Source: Maricaulis maris (lineage in GTDB: Bacteria > Pseudomonadota > Alphaproteobacteria > Caulobacterales > Maricaulaceae). From it: a stretch of DNA of 64,000 nucleotides. The stretch is taken from NCBI RefSeq assembly GCF_036322705.1, contig NZ_AP027270.1, positions 2,357,501 to 2,421,500 on the forward strand, written 5' to 3'. Both the position numbers and the translations under genes were made by a program. Below are positions 19,313 to 28,710 of the stretch, one piece after another (position 1 is the stretch's first letter; every line of letters begins with the position of its first letter). The notes beneath the pieces are model-generated. The model worked only from the letters and a program-made list of their open reading frames with translations, was not told where the DNA came from and ran no database searches.

Positions 19313-20778
19313 AGCCCTTCATCACCCTGCACCGCGCCCGGATCGCCCTTGCCGCCCTGGTCGCGGTTCTGATCGGAGGCCTGTTCGGGGGCCTGACCCC
19401 GCTGACAGCGCCGGCCCTGGCCCAGGCACCGGCTCGCGGCCTCATCCCGCCTTCCGCCGGCGAACCGCTGCCGTTCCAGCTGCCTGCGACGCAGACTCTG
19501 GAGCTGGAGAACGGCCTCACCGTCACCTTCGTGCCCTGGGGCCTGACGCCGACCATCGACGTGGTCGTTTCGGTCCGCGCCGGCAATATCGATGATGGCG
19601 AGCAGACCTGGATCGCGGATCTGACGACGGCCATGATGGAGGAAGGCTTTGACGGGCTCGGCCGGGCCGAGATCGCCGAACGCTTCGCCGCCATGGGCGG
19701 CTCGCTCAATACCACCGTCACCCAGACCCATACCCTGATCGGCGCCCATGTCCTGGCCGAGCATGGCGAGACCGCGCTCGGCCTGATCGCCGATGCGGTC
19801 CGGCGCCCGGATTTCCCGGCCGACGCGCTGCTGCGCATCCGCTCGGGCCTGTCACGCGATATCGAGCAGCGACGCCTCGAGCCGGCCACGCTGGCCTTCA
19901 CCACCGCCTTTGCCTCGCTGTTTCCCGAAGACCATCCCTATCACAACGGCCTGCCCCGGCCCGGCCAGGTCGACGGCTATTCGATTGACGATGTCCGCGC
20001 CTTTCATGCCGCCCATTTCGGCGCCGGTCGGACCCATCTCTACATCGCCGGGCGTTTTGACGCCGCGCGGATGGAGGCCGCGGTGCGCGCCGCCTTCGCC
20101 GACTGGACCCGCGGCCCGGCCGATACGGCCCCGAACGCGGTTCCGGCGCGTGGCCCGGTCGTCCATCTGGTCGATCGGCCCGGATCGCTACAGACCACGG
20201 TGCAGCTGATCTACCCGGTCAGCACCATCACCTCGAAGGACGCCACCGCGATCACCATCATGGACGCCGCACTCGGTGGTGCCATTGCGGCGCGCATGCG
20301 CGAAGCCGGCTGGTCCTATTCCCCGGGCAGCTTCATCCAGTGGACCCGTGGCGGCGGCATGTGGACCTATGGCGACGACATCGACACCCCGCGCACCGTC
20401 GTCGCGCTGACCACGGTGTTCGCAACCATCGCCTCGCTGCGCCAGGACAACTGGGACATGGAGAGCACAAGGCGCTGGCTCTCCAGCCTGTTCGTGATGT
20501 CGTCCGGCTCGGCCTACGGCCTGCTGGAAAACCTCGCCCTGCGTGACACGTTCGGGCTCGGCCACGACTATCTCGACCAGCGCGTCCCGGCGCTGATGGG
20601 GGTGAGCGATCGCGAAGTCAGCGCCGTCGCCGGCGCCTATCTGCGCGATGACCGCTTCACCCTCGTCGTGGTCGGCGATCTCGCCCGGTTCGAGAGGGAT
20701 CTGCGCGCCATGCCGTCGCTGCGACTGGCCGAAATCATCCGCCATTCCGACACGGCCGGCTCGCGCGCCGGGGACTGA
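19309..20778 (+). CDS. M16 family peptidase-like protein, non-catalytic partner
   Basis: A 489-residue exported protein with signal peptide (cleavage near ALAQAP) and two M16-fold halves. Where HxxEH should stand the sequence reads LTTAMMEEGF, so the zinc site is missing. In family heterodimers the inactive chain provides substrate-binding residues; a basic/aromatic tract in the second half (SYSPGSFIQWTRGG) would fit that, but this is inference. It is coupled to the catalytic gene upstream by the ATGA overlap. Confidence 0.87.
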   Translation: MKPFITLHRARIALAALVAVLIGGLFGGLTPLTAPALAQAPARGLIPPSAGEPLPFQLPATQTLELENGLTVTFVPWGLTPTIDVVVSVRAGNIDDGEQTWIADLTTAMMEEGFDGLGRAEIAERFAAMGGSLNTTVTQTHTLIGAHVLAEHGETALGLIADAVRRPDFPADALLRIRSGLSRDIEQRRLEPATLAFTTAFASLFPEDHPYHNGLPRPGQVDGYSIDDVRAFHAAHFGAGRTHLYIAGRFDAARMEAAVRAAFADWTRGPADTAPNAVPARGPVVHLVDRPGSLQTTVQLIYPVSTITSKDATAITIMDAALGGAIAARMREAGWSYSPGSFIQWTRGGGMWTYGDDIDTPRTVVALTTVFATIASLRQDNWDMESTRRWLSSLFVMSSGSAYGLLENLALRDTFGLGHDYLDQRVPALMGVSDREVSAVAGAYLRDDRFTLVVVGDLARFERDLRAMPSLRLAEIIRHSDTAGSRAGD

Positions 20779-20898
20779 CGCCTCGCCGGGCGTTGCCGGG
20801 GCAAACATCCACCGGTAGGCTTTGGCCATTCAAACGCGCGCGATGGTTACACCCGTCCGGATCACGCTGGCGGCTGGATCGGTTGAAGGAGACTGCCG

Positions 20899-21543
20899 AT
20901 GAAAGATCGCGTCATCGCACCGCTGGCCGCGTTCGCGCTTCTGGCGTCGCCAACCCTGGCCCAGACCGCAGGCCGCACGCCGGAATGCCGGATCGCCGAC
21001 GTGGCTGGCGAACTGTCGGCGGACCCGTCCGACGTGCTCGAGAGCGGCTTTACCCGGCAGGATATCCGGACCCTGACAGCCAGAATGTGCTCGGGCCTGG
21101 TTCTATGGGAATCGGGCGGGCGCGAAGATATTGGCGAAGCAATCGAGATGTTTATCCTCGATTTCAATGGCTGGGATCGGGACACGCCGAATTACCAGTC
21201 GCGCGTGGCAGGGTTCTGGAATGCTCATGTCGAGCACTTCATCTGCCGCAACCATGGGCATCGCTTCATGGACCAGCACTTCTTGATGCGCACCGTGGAA
21301 ATGAAATACTATCAGTATGTTCTCACGGCCTACATGCTGCAGGATGAAAGCCTCTATCCGTTCGATATGAACATTGTGCAGATCGATCAGCACGGCCGCT
21401 CGCAAACGCTGCTCGATCACCTGGACGCGATCATTGCCGATCCGGGTCAGCATCCGGACTACAACATGCCCGAGCTCAGGGGGCTGCGAGAAATGCTCGT
21501 GAGCTTTTACGATGCCCGCTCCGCGTCCGAGGTCTGTCCCTGA
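20899..21543 (+). CDS. Secreted protein of unknown function
   Basis: A 214-residue protein with a clear Sec signal peptide (cleavage near TLA-QT). The mature part has four Cys (in PECRIAD, ARMCSGL, HFICRNHG and the terminal EVCP), compatible with two disulphides, plus an aromatic, His-rich centre (HVEHFICRNHGHRF). GAAGGAG lies at good distance before the ATG. I do not recognise a family. It stands between the M16 pair and a convergent VOC gene. Confidence 0.75.
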   Translation: MKDRVIAPLAAFALLASPTLAQTAGRTPECRIADVAGELSADPSDVLESGFTRQDIRTLTARMCSGLVLWESGGREDIGEAIEMFILDFNGWDRDTPNYQSRVAGFWNAHVEHFICRNHGHRFMDQHFLMRTVEMKYYQYVLTAYMLQDESLYPFDMNIVQIDQHGRSQTLLDHLDAIIADPGQHPDYNMPELRGLREMLVSFYDARSASEVCP

Positions 21544-21565
21544 CACAAGCGCCTGACGGCCAGCC

Positions 21566-21934
21566 CTAGTCAATCGCCTGCGCAAACATGATCCGGTGAC
21601 CGTCCGGCGTGGCGACGCCGAATTCGCGCATGCCCCAGGGCTGGTCGGTGAGACGGTGGATGATGTCGACCCCGGCCCCCCTGATTTCGTCATGGAAAGC
21701 GCGCACATCCTCCAGCTCGACATAAGCGAAAAACTGGTGATCGCCGAGCTGCGCCGGCGGGAGGGCATCCACGCAATGCCCGATCCGGAGATAGCAATTG
21801 TCGCGGCGCAGGAAGGCCCAGCCCTCGGCTCGCAGCCAGTGCTCGAAGCCCAGCTTCTCGACCCACCAGCGCGCCGTCGAGTCGAGATCATTGACGGCCA
21901 GTACATAGGTTGATCGTGTCACACGTGTCGTCAT
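21566..21934 (-). CDS. VOC (glyoxalase/bleomycin resistance) family protein
   Basis: A 122-residue single-module VOC protein: two beta-alpha-beta-beta-beta units with LAVNDLDSTARWWVEKLGF at the start and ATPDGHRIMFAQ at the end. The usual metal-ligand His and Glu positions are only partly evident (HQFFAYVELED), so it may be a ligand-binding or antibiotic-resistance type rather than a metal enzyme. AGGAG precedes the ATG. The substrate is unknown. Confidence 0.8.
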   Translation of the reverse strand: MTTRVTRSTYVLAVNDLDSTARWWVEKLGFEHWLRAEGWAFLRRDNCYLRIGHCVDALPPAQLGDHQFFAYVELEDVRAFHDEIRGAGVDIIHRLTDQPWGMREFGVATPDGHRIMFAQAID

Positions 21935-21981
21935 GGCTTGCTCCTGCGTTCCGCTCCGCCTAACCGGAGACCTCCATCCTT

Positions 21982-22656
21982 ATGACAGGCTCCGCCATGA
22001 CCGGCATCCCCCGGCTCGACGATCCGCACGGCTTCATTTGCAGCCACACCGCCCTGATGGCCCCGCCGCTGGTGCCCGAGGTCTCGCTGCACCTCGCAGT
22101 CGAGACCGTGGCGATCTGGGAGCAGACCGAGGAGGCGCTCGGCGAGATGGGCCTGCCGCCACCTTTCTGGGCCTTCGCCTGGGCAGGCGGTCAGGCGCTC
22201 GCCCGCTATTGCCTCGACAATCCCGGCATGGTCGCCGGCAAGCGGGTGCTGGACTTTGCCGCCGGCGGGGCCGTGTCCGGCATTGCCGCGATGAAGGCGG
22301 GGGCGGCCTCGGTCGAGGCCTGCGAGCTCGATGCCTTCGCCATTGCCGCAATCGAGACCAATGCCGCCGCGAACGGCGTGACACTGACACCCCGGCTCGG
22401 CGATCTGGTCGGCCTGGACGAAGGCTGGGATGTGGTACTGGCCGGCGATGTCTTCTACGAAGCCGAGCCAGCACGCGTGATCGGCAGCTGGCTGGAAAAG
22501 CTCAATGCGCGCGGGGCGACGGTGCTGATCGGCGATCCGGGGCGCTCCTTCCTGCCGCAGGACAAGCTGGAACGGCTGGCGGAGTACACCGTGCCGGTCA
22601 CCCGCGACCTCGAGGACCGCGAAGTTCGCCAGGCCAAGGTCTGGAAATACCGCTGA
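21982..22656 (+). CDS. Class I SAM-dependent methyltransferase, EtfB-lysine/PrmA-like
   Basis: A 224-residue cytosolic methyltransferase. Conserved blocks: PPFWAFAWAGGQALARY before the SAM-binding loop VLDFAAGGAVSGIAAMKAGA, acidic motif II at EACELDAFA, and DVVLAGDVFYE as motif IV. This pattern is that of the nicotinamide/EtfB-lysine/L11-type protein methyltransferases found in alphaproteobacteria. The protein substrate (electron transfer flavoprotein is likely) is inferred from the family. A second in-frame ATG lies five codons in. Confidence 0.83.
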   Translation: MTGSAMTGIPRLDDPHGFICSHTALMAPPLVPEVSLHLAVETVAIWEQTEEALGEMGLPPPFWAFAWAGGQALARYCLDNPGMVAGKRVLDFAAGGAVSGIAAMKAGAASVEACELDAFAIAAIETNAAANGVTLTPRLGDLVGLDEGWDVVLAGDVFYEAEPARVIGSWLEKLNARGATVLIGDPGRSFLPQDKLERLAEYTVPVTRDLEDREVRQAKVWKYR

Positions 22657-22695
22657 CGCTCCCCTCGCCCGCAGAATCAAACCAGTATCACCGCC

Positions 22696-23127
22696 ATGGC
22701 TCGCGCTCGCGCCGTTGACCGGCGATTATTCCTGCTGCTGGAGATTGCCGCCCGGAAGCTCAACCGGGATGCAGACGCACGTCTGAAATCCGTCGCCGGG
22801 GTGACCTCGGCCCAGGCCGCCGTGCTCTTCCTGCTGGCCCGGCGCGGCGAGCGGCGGATGGGCGATATCGGCGAGATGCTGTCGCTGCACCCGCCGGCGG
22901 TGACCGGCCTGGTCAACCGGATGGAAGCCCTCGGCCTGGTGACCAAGGTGGCCTCGACCACCGACAAGCGCTCGGCGCTGGTCTCCCTGACCGAGAAGGG
23001 CCGCGCCCTTGGCGATACCGCCGACCATATCCTGCGCGACCTCAATACCGAGCTGGAAAGCCGGCTCGGCGAGGAGGACAGCGACATGCTGCACCGCGTG
23101 CTGACCCGGCTGGCCGTCACCGGTTGA
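22696..23127 (+). CDS. MarR family transcriptional regulator
   Basis: A 143-residue winged-helix regulator: TSAQAAVLFLLARRGER opens the DNA-binding domain, MGDIGEMLSLHPPAVTGLVNRMEALGLV is the recognition region, and STTDKRSALVSLTEKG forms the wing (typical D-x-R). It lies 39 bases after the methyltransferase and about 120 bases before the enoyl-CoA hydratase-family gene, its most likely target. No inverted repeat obvious enough to name as an operator was found. Confidence 0.87.
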   Translation: MARARAVDRRLFLLLEIAARKLNRDADARLKSVAGVTSAQAAVLFLLARRGERRMGDIGEMLSLHPPAVTGLVNRMEALGLVTKVASTTDKRSALVSLTEKGRALGDTADHILRDLNTELESRLGEEDSDMLHRVLTRLAVTG

Positions 23128-23248
23128 AGCGCCGCGATGCAGGCGGGTGACGTTTACGTCAACTGATTCATGGTGTTCAAGCGCCCCGCTTTTGCTCTAC
23201 CTTCCCCGTAAAACGCCCCTGCGGGCGACATACAAAAGGGAGGCTCGC

Positions 23249-24025
23249 GTGAGCGAACTGGTTTTGGTCGAGACTGCGGATCGCATCCGCACCATCCGTT
23301 TCAATCGTCCTGAGAAGAAGAACGCCCTCACCCAGGACATGTATACCGCCGCCGCCGAAGCGCTTGAGAGCGCGGACAGCGATCCGTCGGTGCGCGTCAG
23401 CATCATCACCGGTGCCGGCGGCGTGTTCACCGCCGGCAATGACATTGTCGACTTCACCCAGCGTCCGCCGGAATTCGGCAAGGACGAGGTGCCGCCGGTG
23501 CGGCGCTTCATGATGGCGCTGCTGAAGGCTGAGAAACCGGTCATCGCCGCCGTCGACGGTCTGGCGATCGGGATCGGTGTGACCCTGCTGCTGCATTGCG
23601 ACCTCGTGGTCGCCTCGAACCGTTCGATCTTCAAGACGCCCTTTGTCGACCTCGCCCTGGCGCCGGAATTTGCCTCCTCCCAGCTGATGCCGCGCTTCTT
23701 CGGCCATGCCGTTGCCGCCGAACTCCTCCTGCTCGGCGACACCTGGGATGCCAACCGTGCCCGCGAGACCGGCCTGATCAACCGCGTCACCGAACCCGAC
23801 CAGCTGGAGGAAACGGCCCGCTTCATGGCCGCCATCCTGGCCGCCAAGGCGCCGACCTCGATCAAGGCGTCCAAGGCGCTGATGCGTCAGCCGGCCGAGG
23901 ATATCGAGGTCCGCATGGACCGTGAGAACACGATCTTCGCCTCGCAGCTGCAATCGCCGGAATTTGCCGAGGCTGCCGCTGCCTTCCTCGAGCGCCGCGC
24001 GCCCGATTTCGACAAGCTGGGCTGA
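23249..24025 (+). CDS. Enoyl-CoA hydratase/isomerase family protein
   Basis: A 258-residue crotonase-fold protein. N-terminal FNRPEKKNALTQDMY, the first oxyanion-hole block GAGGVFTAGNDIVDF and the second, AVDGLAIGIGVTLLLHCDLVVAS, are intact. Only one catalytic-type acid is obvious (LAPEFASSQ), which fits delta-isomerases better than hydratases with two Glu. The GTG start at 23249 has AAAGGGAGG upstream; an in-frame upstream extension has no similarity. The likely role is fatty acid or related acyl-CoA catabolism. Confidence 0.87.
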   Translation: MSELVLVETADRIRTIRFNRPEKKNALTQDMYTAAAEALESADSDPSVRVSIITGAGGVFTAGNDIVDFTQRPPEFGKDEVPPVRRFMMALLKAEKPVIAAVDGLAIGIGVTLLLHCDLVVASNRSIFKTPFVDLALAPEFASSQLMPRFFGHAVAAELLLLGDTWDANRARETGLINRVTEPDQLEETARFMAAILAAKAPTSIKASKALMRQPAEDIEVRMDRENTIFASQLQSPEFAEAAAAFLERRAPDFDKLG

Positions 24026-24054
24026 ACCCGGTCACAGGTCTGAGGGGACATGTC

Positions 24055-25488
24055 ATGAAAAAACGTTACATCGTCGGCGGCGCCATCGCCGTCCTGCTGG
24101 CTGCCGGGGTCACGGCGCTGAACCTGTCGCCGATCGGCCGGGTCTACCTGCCCTCGGGCACCGGCATCGTGGCCAAGCAGATGTGTTCCCTGACCTGGGT
24201 CTCCGGCCTCGATCCGGACCAGGCCTATGACTTCTATCTCGAGCCCCTGCTCGGCGATGCGGCCAGCCTGATCAAATACGACATGGACGCGGACAACCGC
24301 GAGGTGACCTCCTCCGTGCTCGGCCTGTTCTGGCCGCAGCGGGCCGTCTGGCGTGACGGGCTGGGCTGTACGTTGGTGCATGGCGGCTACGGCTTCGATG
24401 CCGAGCTGACCGTCCCCGTGGAGCAGGAGTTCGCCCCGTTCGAACTCGATACCGCCCATCGCGATGAATGGTTCGATACCGAGGCACTGGACGCCGTCAT
24501 CGCCGACGCTTTCGACGGCGTCGAAGCCGACAGCCGGCAGACGCTGGGCGTCGCCGTCCTGCACCAGGGCCGGCTGGTTGCCGAGCACTATGCCGACGGC
24601 GCGAGCCGTGACACCCGCTTCCATGGCTGGTCGATGACCAAGAGCGCCATGACCACCCTGGCCGGCACGCTGGTCCAGGAAGGCCGGCTCGACATTGATG
24701 CGGAAGGCGCGATACCGGCCCTCGCCGAGGTCGATGATATCCGCCTTGCCGAGATCACCATTGCGGACCTCCTGCGCATGGCCGGCGGACTGGCGATCGC
24801 CGAGGACAATACCGGCACCGACCCCAATTCCGAGATGCTCTTCACCCAGTCCGACATGCCGCGCTATGCGGCAACCCGCGAGCGGCTTTATGCGCCCGGC
24901 GAGCACTGGCAATACATGAGCGGCAATACCATCCTCGCGACCGACACAATGCAGCGCCTGCTCGGCGACACCCTGCCGGAACAGGTCGCCGGCCTGCGCG
25001 CCCACATCTTCGAACCGCTGGGCATTTATTCCGCGATCATGGAGCCGGGCGAGAACGGGGTCTTCCAGGGCTCGTCCTACATGTATGCGACGGCCCATGA
25101 CTGGGCCCGCCTCGCCCTGCTCTACATGAATGACGGCATGGTCGACGGTCGCCGCCTGCTGCCGGAGGACTGGTATGACATCGTGGCCGAGCCGACCCCC
25201 GGGTCGGACGGCCAGTACGGCATGGGCTTCTGGCTGCCCGCCGAGGGCAGCCTCCTGCCGCCGGAGACCATCATGCTGAGCGGTTTCCAGGGCCAGTGGG
25301 GCTATGTCCTGCCGGAGCAGGAGCTGGTCATTGTCCGCTTTGGCGCCACTACCGGGGTCAATTCCCGCTCGGGTGGCCTGGCACGCGGCGTCATTGCCGC
25401 GCTACAGCCGCCAGTGACAACACCCGCGCCGGAAGCCGGGACCGACGTCGATATCGACATCGACGATACGCCCACCGACGACCAGTAA
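24055..25488 (+). CDS. Beta-lactamase-fold serine hydrolase (NylB-like)
   Basis: A 477-residue protein with an N-terminal membrane anchor or signal (about 1-22), an unassigned ~110-residue N-terminal region, then a class C-type catalytic domain: SMTK at 193-196 (Ser nucleophile, Lys) and YMSGN at 287-291 as the Tyr motif. This pattern matches 6-aminohexanoate-dimer-hydrolase-like and esterase members. The C-terminus is Asp-rich (DVDIDIDD). It starts 29 bases after the crotonase gene, so it may be in its operon. Substrate unknown. Confidence 0.84.
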   Translation: MKKRYIVGGAIAVLLAAGVTALNLSPIGRVYLPSGTGIVAKQMCSLTWVSGLDPDQAYDFYLEPLLGDAASLIKYDMDADNREVTSSVLGLFWPQRAVWRDGLGCTLVHGGYGFDAELTVPVEQEFAPFELDTAHRDEWFDTEALDAVIADAFDGVEADSRQTLGVAVLHQGRLVAEHYADGASRDTRFHGWSMTKSAMTTLAGTLVQEGRLDIDAEGAIPALAEVDDIRLAEITIADLLRMAGGLAIAEDNTGTDPNSEMLFTQSDMPRYAATRERLYAPGEHWQYMSGNTILATDTMQRLLGDTLPEQVAGLRAHIFEPLGIYSAIMEPGENGVFQGSSYMYATAHDWARLALLYMNDGMVDGRRLLPEDWYDIVAEPTPGSDGQYGMGFWLPAEGSLLPPETIMLSGFQGQWGYVLPEQELVIVRFGATTGVNSRSGGLARGVIAALQPPVTTPAPEAGTDVDIDIDDTPTDDQ

Positions 25489-25502
25489 GCGCCGGCGCTC
25501 GC

Positions 25503-25940
25503 CTAGGCCGCGACGCAGAGCGGCGGGGTCTCGGCGAGCACGCCCTGCATGGTCACACGGCGGATATGCTGGCTGACGGCGAACGGGCCGGCGCGCTTCT
25601 CGGCAATGGCGCCGGCCAGCGCCGGATCCGCCGTTTCCGCTGTCGCAGCCGCCACCGCCCAGGTCTCATAGGCACGCCGCAGCACCGGCACGAATTCCAG
25701 CACCTGGATGTCGGCGACGCGGGGATCCTGTTCGGCGCGGCTGTGGAAGTCGCACAACTCGGCACTGTCGCCCTCGAGGATTTCCAGCAGCAGGCCGCTC
25801 TCCACAACCAGCGCACCGGTCAGGCTCGAGGCGATGCTCGATTGCATGCAGCAGGCCATGATCGAGCCGAAATCACCCTTGAGCGCGCCGGGACCCATCT
25901 CGACCTTCGACCGGGCAGTCAGGACCATTCTGTGCAGCAT
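25503..25940 (-). CDS. BLUF-like domain protein lacking flavin residues
   Basis: A 145-residue protein whose central block LTGALVVESGLLLEILEGD, followed by a FHSRAEQDPRV helix, matches the BLUF photoreceptor fold. The residues that bind and sense FAD in true BLUF domains are not seen: no Tyr in the first strand (LHRMVLTARSK), no Asn at the usual place (SIASSLTG), and Glu replaces the key Gln (LLEILEG). It may be a light-blind relative. The start is ATG at 25940; an in-frame extension upstream looks non-coding. It is divergent from ubiD. Confidence 0.7.
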   Translation of the reverse strand: MLHRMVLTARSKVEMGPGALKGDFGSIMACCMQSSIASSLTGALVVESGLLLEILEGDSAELCDFHSRAEQDPRVADIQVLEFVPVLRRAYETWAVAAATAETADPALAGAIAEKRAGPFAVSQHIRRVTMQGVLAETPPLCVAA

Positions 25941-26144
25941 GGGGAAATCCCGTTTCGTGTGAGGCTGCGCGCGGTCTAGGCGTGAAATCTGAAAACGGGT
26001 TGAAGCTTTTGACCCGTAATTGTCTCGAATTTTGTTCAAATACGTGTCCCGGCGGCCAGGCTGTTGATGCTGCGACGCAAAGCGCTCTGGACTTTCCGCG
26101 ACGAAGTTGCAGTTTCAGGCCCACAACAAAGCAGGACCGCACCG

Positions 26145-27650
26145 ATGGCCTATCAATCGCTCAGGGAATTTCTCGACCAGCTGGAAGCCGAGGGCGATCT
26201 GGTGCGCGTCACCACGCCGGTCTCCACCGAGCTGGAAATGACCGAGATCCACAAGCGCACCCTGCATGCGGGCGGCCCGGCCATCCTGTTCGAAAATGTC
26301 ATCAATGAGCGTGGCGAGAAGAGCGAGATGCCGTGCCTCGTGAACCTGTTCGGCACCGTCAAGCGGGTCGCCCAGGCGGTCACGCTGGGCGGTCAGGCGC
26401 GCACAACCGGGGCCGAGCTGCGTGAGGTCGGCGAGCTGCTCGCCTTCCTGCGCCAGCCCGAGCCGCCGCGCGGCGTCAAGGAAGCCATGGCGCTTTTGCC
26501 GCTGGCCAAGACCGTGATGTCGATGCGCCCGAAGACCGTGAAGAAGGCGCCCTGCCAGGAGGTCGTGCTGACCGGCGATGAGATTGATCTCGACCGCTTG
26601 CCGATCCAGACCTGCTGGCCCGGCGAACCGGCGCCGCTGATCACCTGGCCGCTGGTCGTCACCAAGGGCCCGTCCGACGACAAGCAGGATGATTTCAATC
26701 TCGGCATCTATCGCATGCAGAAGCTGGGCAAGGACCGCACCCTGATGCGCTGGCTCAAGCATCGCGGCGGCGCCCAGCACTATCAGCGCTGGAAGGACAA
26801 GAAGCCCGACCCGCTGCCTGCGGCCGTCGTCCTCGGCGCCGATCCGGGCACCATCCTCGCCGCCGTCACGCCGATCCCGGACACCCTGTCGGAATACCAG
26901 TTCGCCGGCATATTGCGTGGCAAGAAGGCCGAGCTGGTCGACTGCAAGACGGTCCCGCTGAAAGTCCCCGCCGACGCCGAGATCATCCTCGAGGGCCATG
27001 TCCTGCTCGACGAGTACGGCCCGGAAGGCCCTTATGGCGACCACACCGGCTATTACAATTCGGTCGAGCATTTTCCGGTCTTCCGGATCAGCGCCATCAC
27101 CATGCGCAAGGATCCGATCTATCTGACCACCTATACCGGCCGCCCGCCCGACGAGCCGGCCATTCTCGGCGAGGCGCTGAACGAGGTCTTCATCCCCCTC
27201 CTGCAGCAACAATACCCGGAGATCCTCGATTTCTGGCTGCCGCCGGAGGGCTGTTCCTACCGCATCGCCGTGATCTCGATGAAGAAGGCCTATGCCGGCC
27301 ACGCCAAGCGCGTGATGATGGGGGCCTGGTCCTTCCTGCGCCAGTTCATGTACACCAAGTGGATCATCGTCGTGGATGACGACATCAATGCGCGTGACTG
27401 GAAGGATGTGATGTGGGCCGTCTCGACCCGCATGGACCCGGCCCGCGACATCGTTACCGTCGAGAACACCCCCATCGATTATCTCGACTTTGCCTCACCG
27501 GTATCCGGCCTCGGCTCCAAGATCGGTCTCGATGCGACGAACAAGACGGGCAATGAAACCACCCGCGAATGGGGCGAAAAGCTCGACATGGACGACGCCA
27601 CGAAAGCCCGGGTGGACGCGATCTGGGGGGAGTTGGGGATTGAGGTTTAA
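26145..27650 (+). CDS. ubiD: UbiD family decarboxylase (3-polyprenyl-4-hydroxybenzoate decarboxylase)
   Basis: A 501-residue prenylated-FMN-dependent decarboxylase of ubiquinone synthesis. Typical blocks: [13 protein letters not shown] at the N-terminus, [24 protein letters not shown] with the catalytic Glu-containing region, and the C-terminal [15 protein letters not shown]. The start at 26145 (MAYQSLREF) fits family N-termini. The flavin prenyltransferase gene ubiX is not in this window. It is followed by a repeat-rich gene-free region. Confidence 0.94.
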   Translation: MAYQSLREFLDQLEAEGDLVRVTTPVSTELEMTEIHKRTLHAGGPAILFENVINERGEKSEMPCLVNLFGTVKRVAQAVTLGGQARTTGAELREVGELLAFLRQPEPPRGVKEAMALLPLAKTVMSMRPKTVKKAPCQEVVLTGDEIDLDRLPIQTCWPGEPAPLITWPLVVTKGPSDDKQDDFNLGIYRMQKLGKDRTLMRWLKHRGGAQHYQRWKDKKPDPLPAAVVLGADPGTILAAVTPIPDTLSEYQFAGILRGKKAELVDCKTVPLKVPADAEIILEGHVLLDEYGPEGPYGDHTGYYNSVEHFPVFRISAITMRKDPIYLTTYTGRPPDEPAILGEALNEVFIPLLQQQYPEILDFWLPPEGCSYRIAVISMKKAYAGHAKRVMMGAWSFLRQFMYTKWIIVVDDDINARDWKDVMWAVSTRMDPARDIVTVENTPIDYLDFASPVSGLGSKIGLDATNKTGNETTREWGEKLDMDDATKARVDAIWGELGIEV

Positions 27651-27770
27651 GAGCCGGCGAGCGGCGGAGGGACTGTCGGGGACTGAAAACGGTCCGCCAG
27701 TCGGTCAGGCCCGCAGGCTGGGTTATCCGCGCCGACGAGGCCGGGGCATGTCGCGAAACCCAACCCCACC

Positions 27771-28294
27771 GTCATCCCACGGTGACCGCGCAGCGGGCAT
27801 CCGGGGGACCTGTGCTTCCCCGTCGACGGCCTGGCTGAGGTCCCCCGGACAAGCCGGGGGATGACGGTGGGGAATTGGGGTGATGGTGTTGGAGCGGATG
27901 CGGCGCACTCCCGGCAAGGGGTGAAGGGCGAAGCGGGCGCCGGCACGCTCTTCGCAACACCCCTCTACTCCGTCATCCCACGGTGGCCGCGAAGCGGGCA
28001 TCCGGGGGACCTGTGCTTCCCCGTCGACGGCCTGGCTGGGGTCCCCCGGATCGCGGCCTTGCCGCGACCGTGGGATGACGGTGGGGAATTGGGGTGATGG
28101 TGTTGGAGCGGATGCGGCGCACTCCCGGCAAGGGTTGAAGGGCGAAGCGAGCGCCGGCACGCTCTTCGCAACACCCCTCTACATCGTCATCCCACGGTGA
28201 CCGCGTAGCGGGCATCCGGGGGACCTGTGCTTCCCCGTCGACGGCCTGGCTGAGGTCCCCCGGATCGCGGCCTTGCCGCGACCGTGGGATGACG
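27771..28294. repeat. Array of three palindromic repeats with duplicated linkers (214-bp period)
   Basis: Three copies of a repeat that begins GTCATCCCACGGT and ends GGGATGACG lie at 27771-27866, 27972-28080 and 28186-28294. Copies 2 and 3 (109 bp) are long imperfect palindromes: GTCATCCCACGGT pairs with ACCGTGGGATGAC, and CATCCGGGGGACC nearly pairs with GGTCCCCCGGAT inside. Copy 1 is shorter (96 bp) with a different right end. The two ~105-bp linkers (27867-27971, 28081-28185) are almost identical to each other, so the array grew by tandem duplication of a 214-bp unit. Short frames inside it are artefacts of the repeats. Confidence 0.92.
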
Positions 28295-28644
28295 GTGGGG
28301 AAGTGGGGGCATCCCAAACCATCCACACCCTCCTTCCTGCTTCCCGACCGAGGAGGGGCAGGTTATCCCCCGCCGCGCCGCTCTAACCCACTGCAAATCC
28401 GCGCTTTCCCAAAAACCTTATCCGCCCCCCTTCGCTGATACCCCATACTTCTCCCGTTCCCGCGCCAACTCGAGGCTCGGACCGGTTATCCGGGGGTGCG
28501 GGGATTGCGGAGCTCGTCCGGTCTTGTGGATTTGACCACCACAAAACCCGGCGTGGCCATCGGCAGGACGGCGGCACAAAGCTCGACCGTTTGTTCCTGT
28601 CGGTTTCGAGACGGGGCCGGTAACGGCTCCGACCAAATCTCCGT

Positions 28645-28710
28645 GTGCGAGGTGCCCCCGGCGCCACCTACACAACTTCCATAGCAAGGCACCGGCAAGG
28701 CACCTCGCAC
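28645..28710. repeat. 12-bp inverted repeat with 42-base loop
   Basis: GTGCGAGGTGCC (28645-28656) and GGCACCTCGCAC (28699-28710) are perfect inverted copies. The loop contains a second GGCACCGG-type element. It could fold as a hairpin at the 3' side of the leftward LOG gene or mark a small RNA, but nothing else supports a gene here. Confidence 0.4.

Noticed and set aside
27771-28294. CRISPR-like array
   Set aside because: Repeats are about 100 bp, palindromic, and the sequences between them are copies of each other rather than unique spacers; no cas genes nearby.
27723-28396. Several short open frames of 60-145 codons with similar translations
   Set aside because: They read through the palindromic repeats, and their mutual similarity comes from the DNA repeat. 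No start signals.
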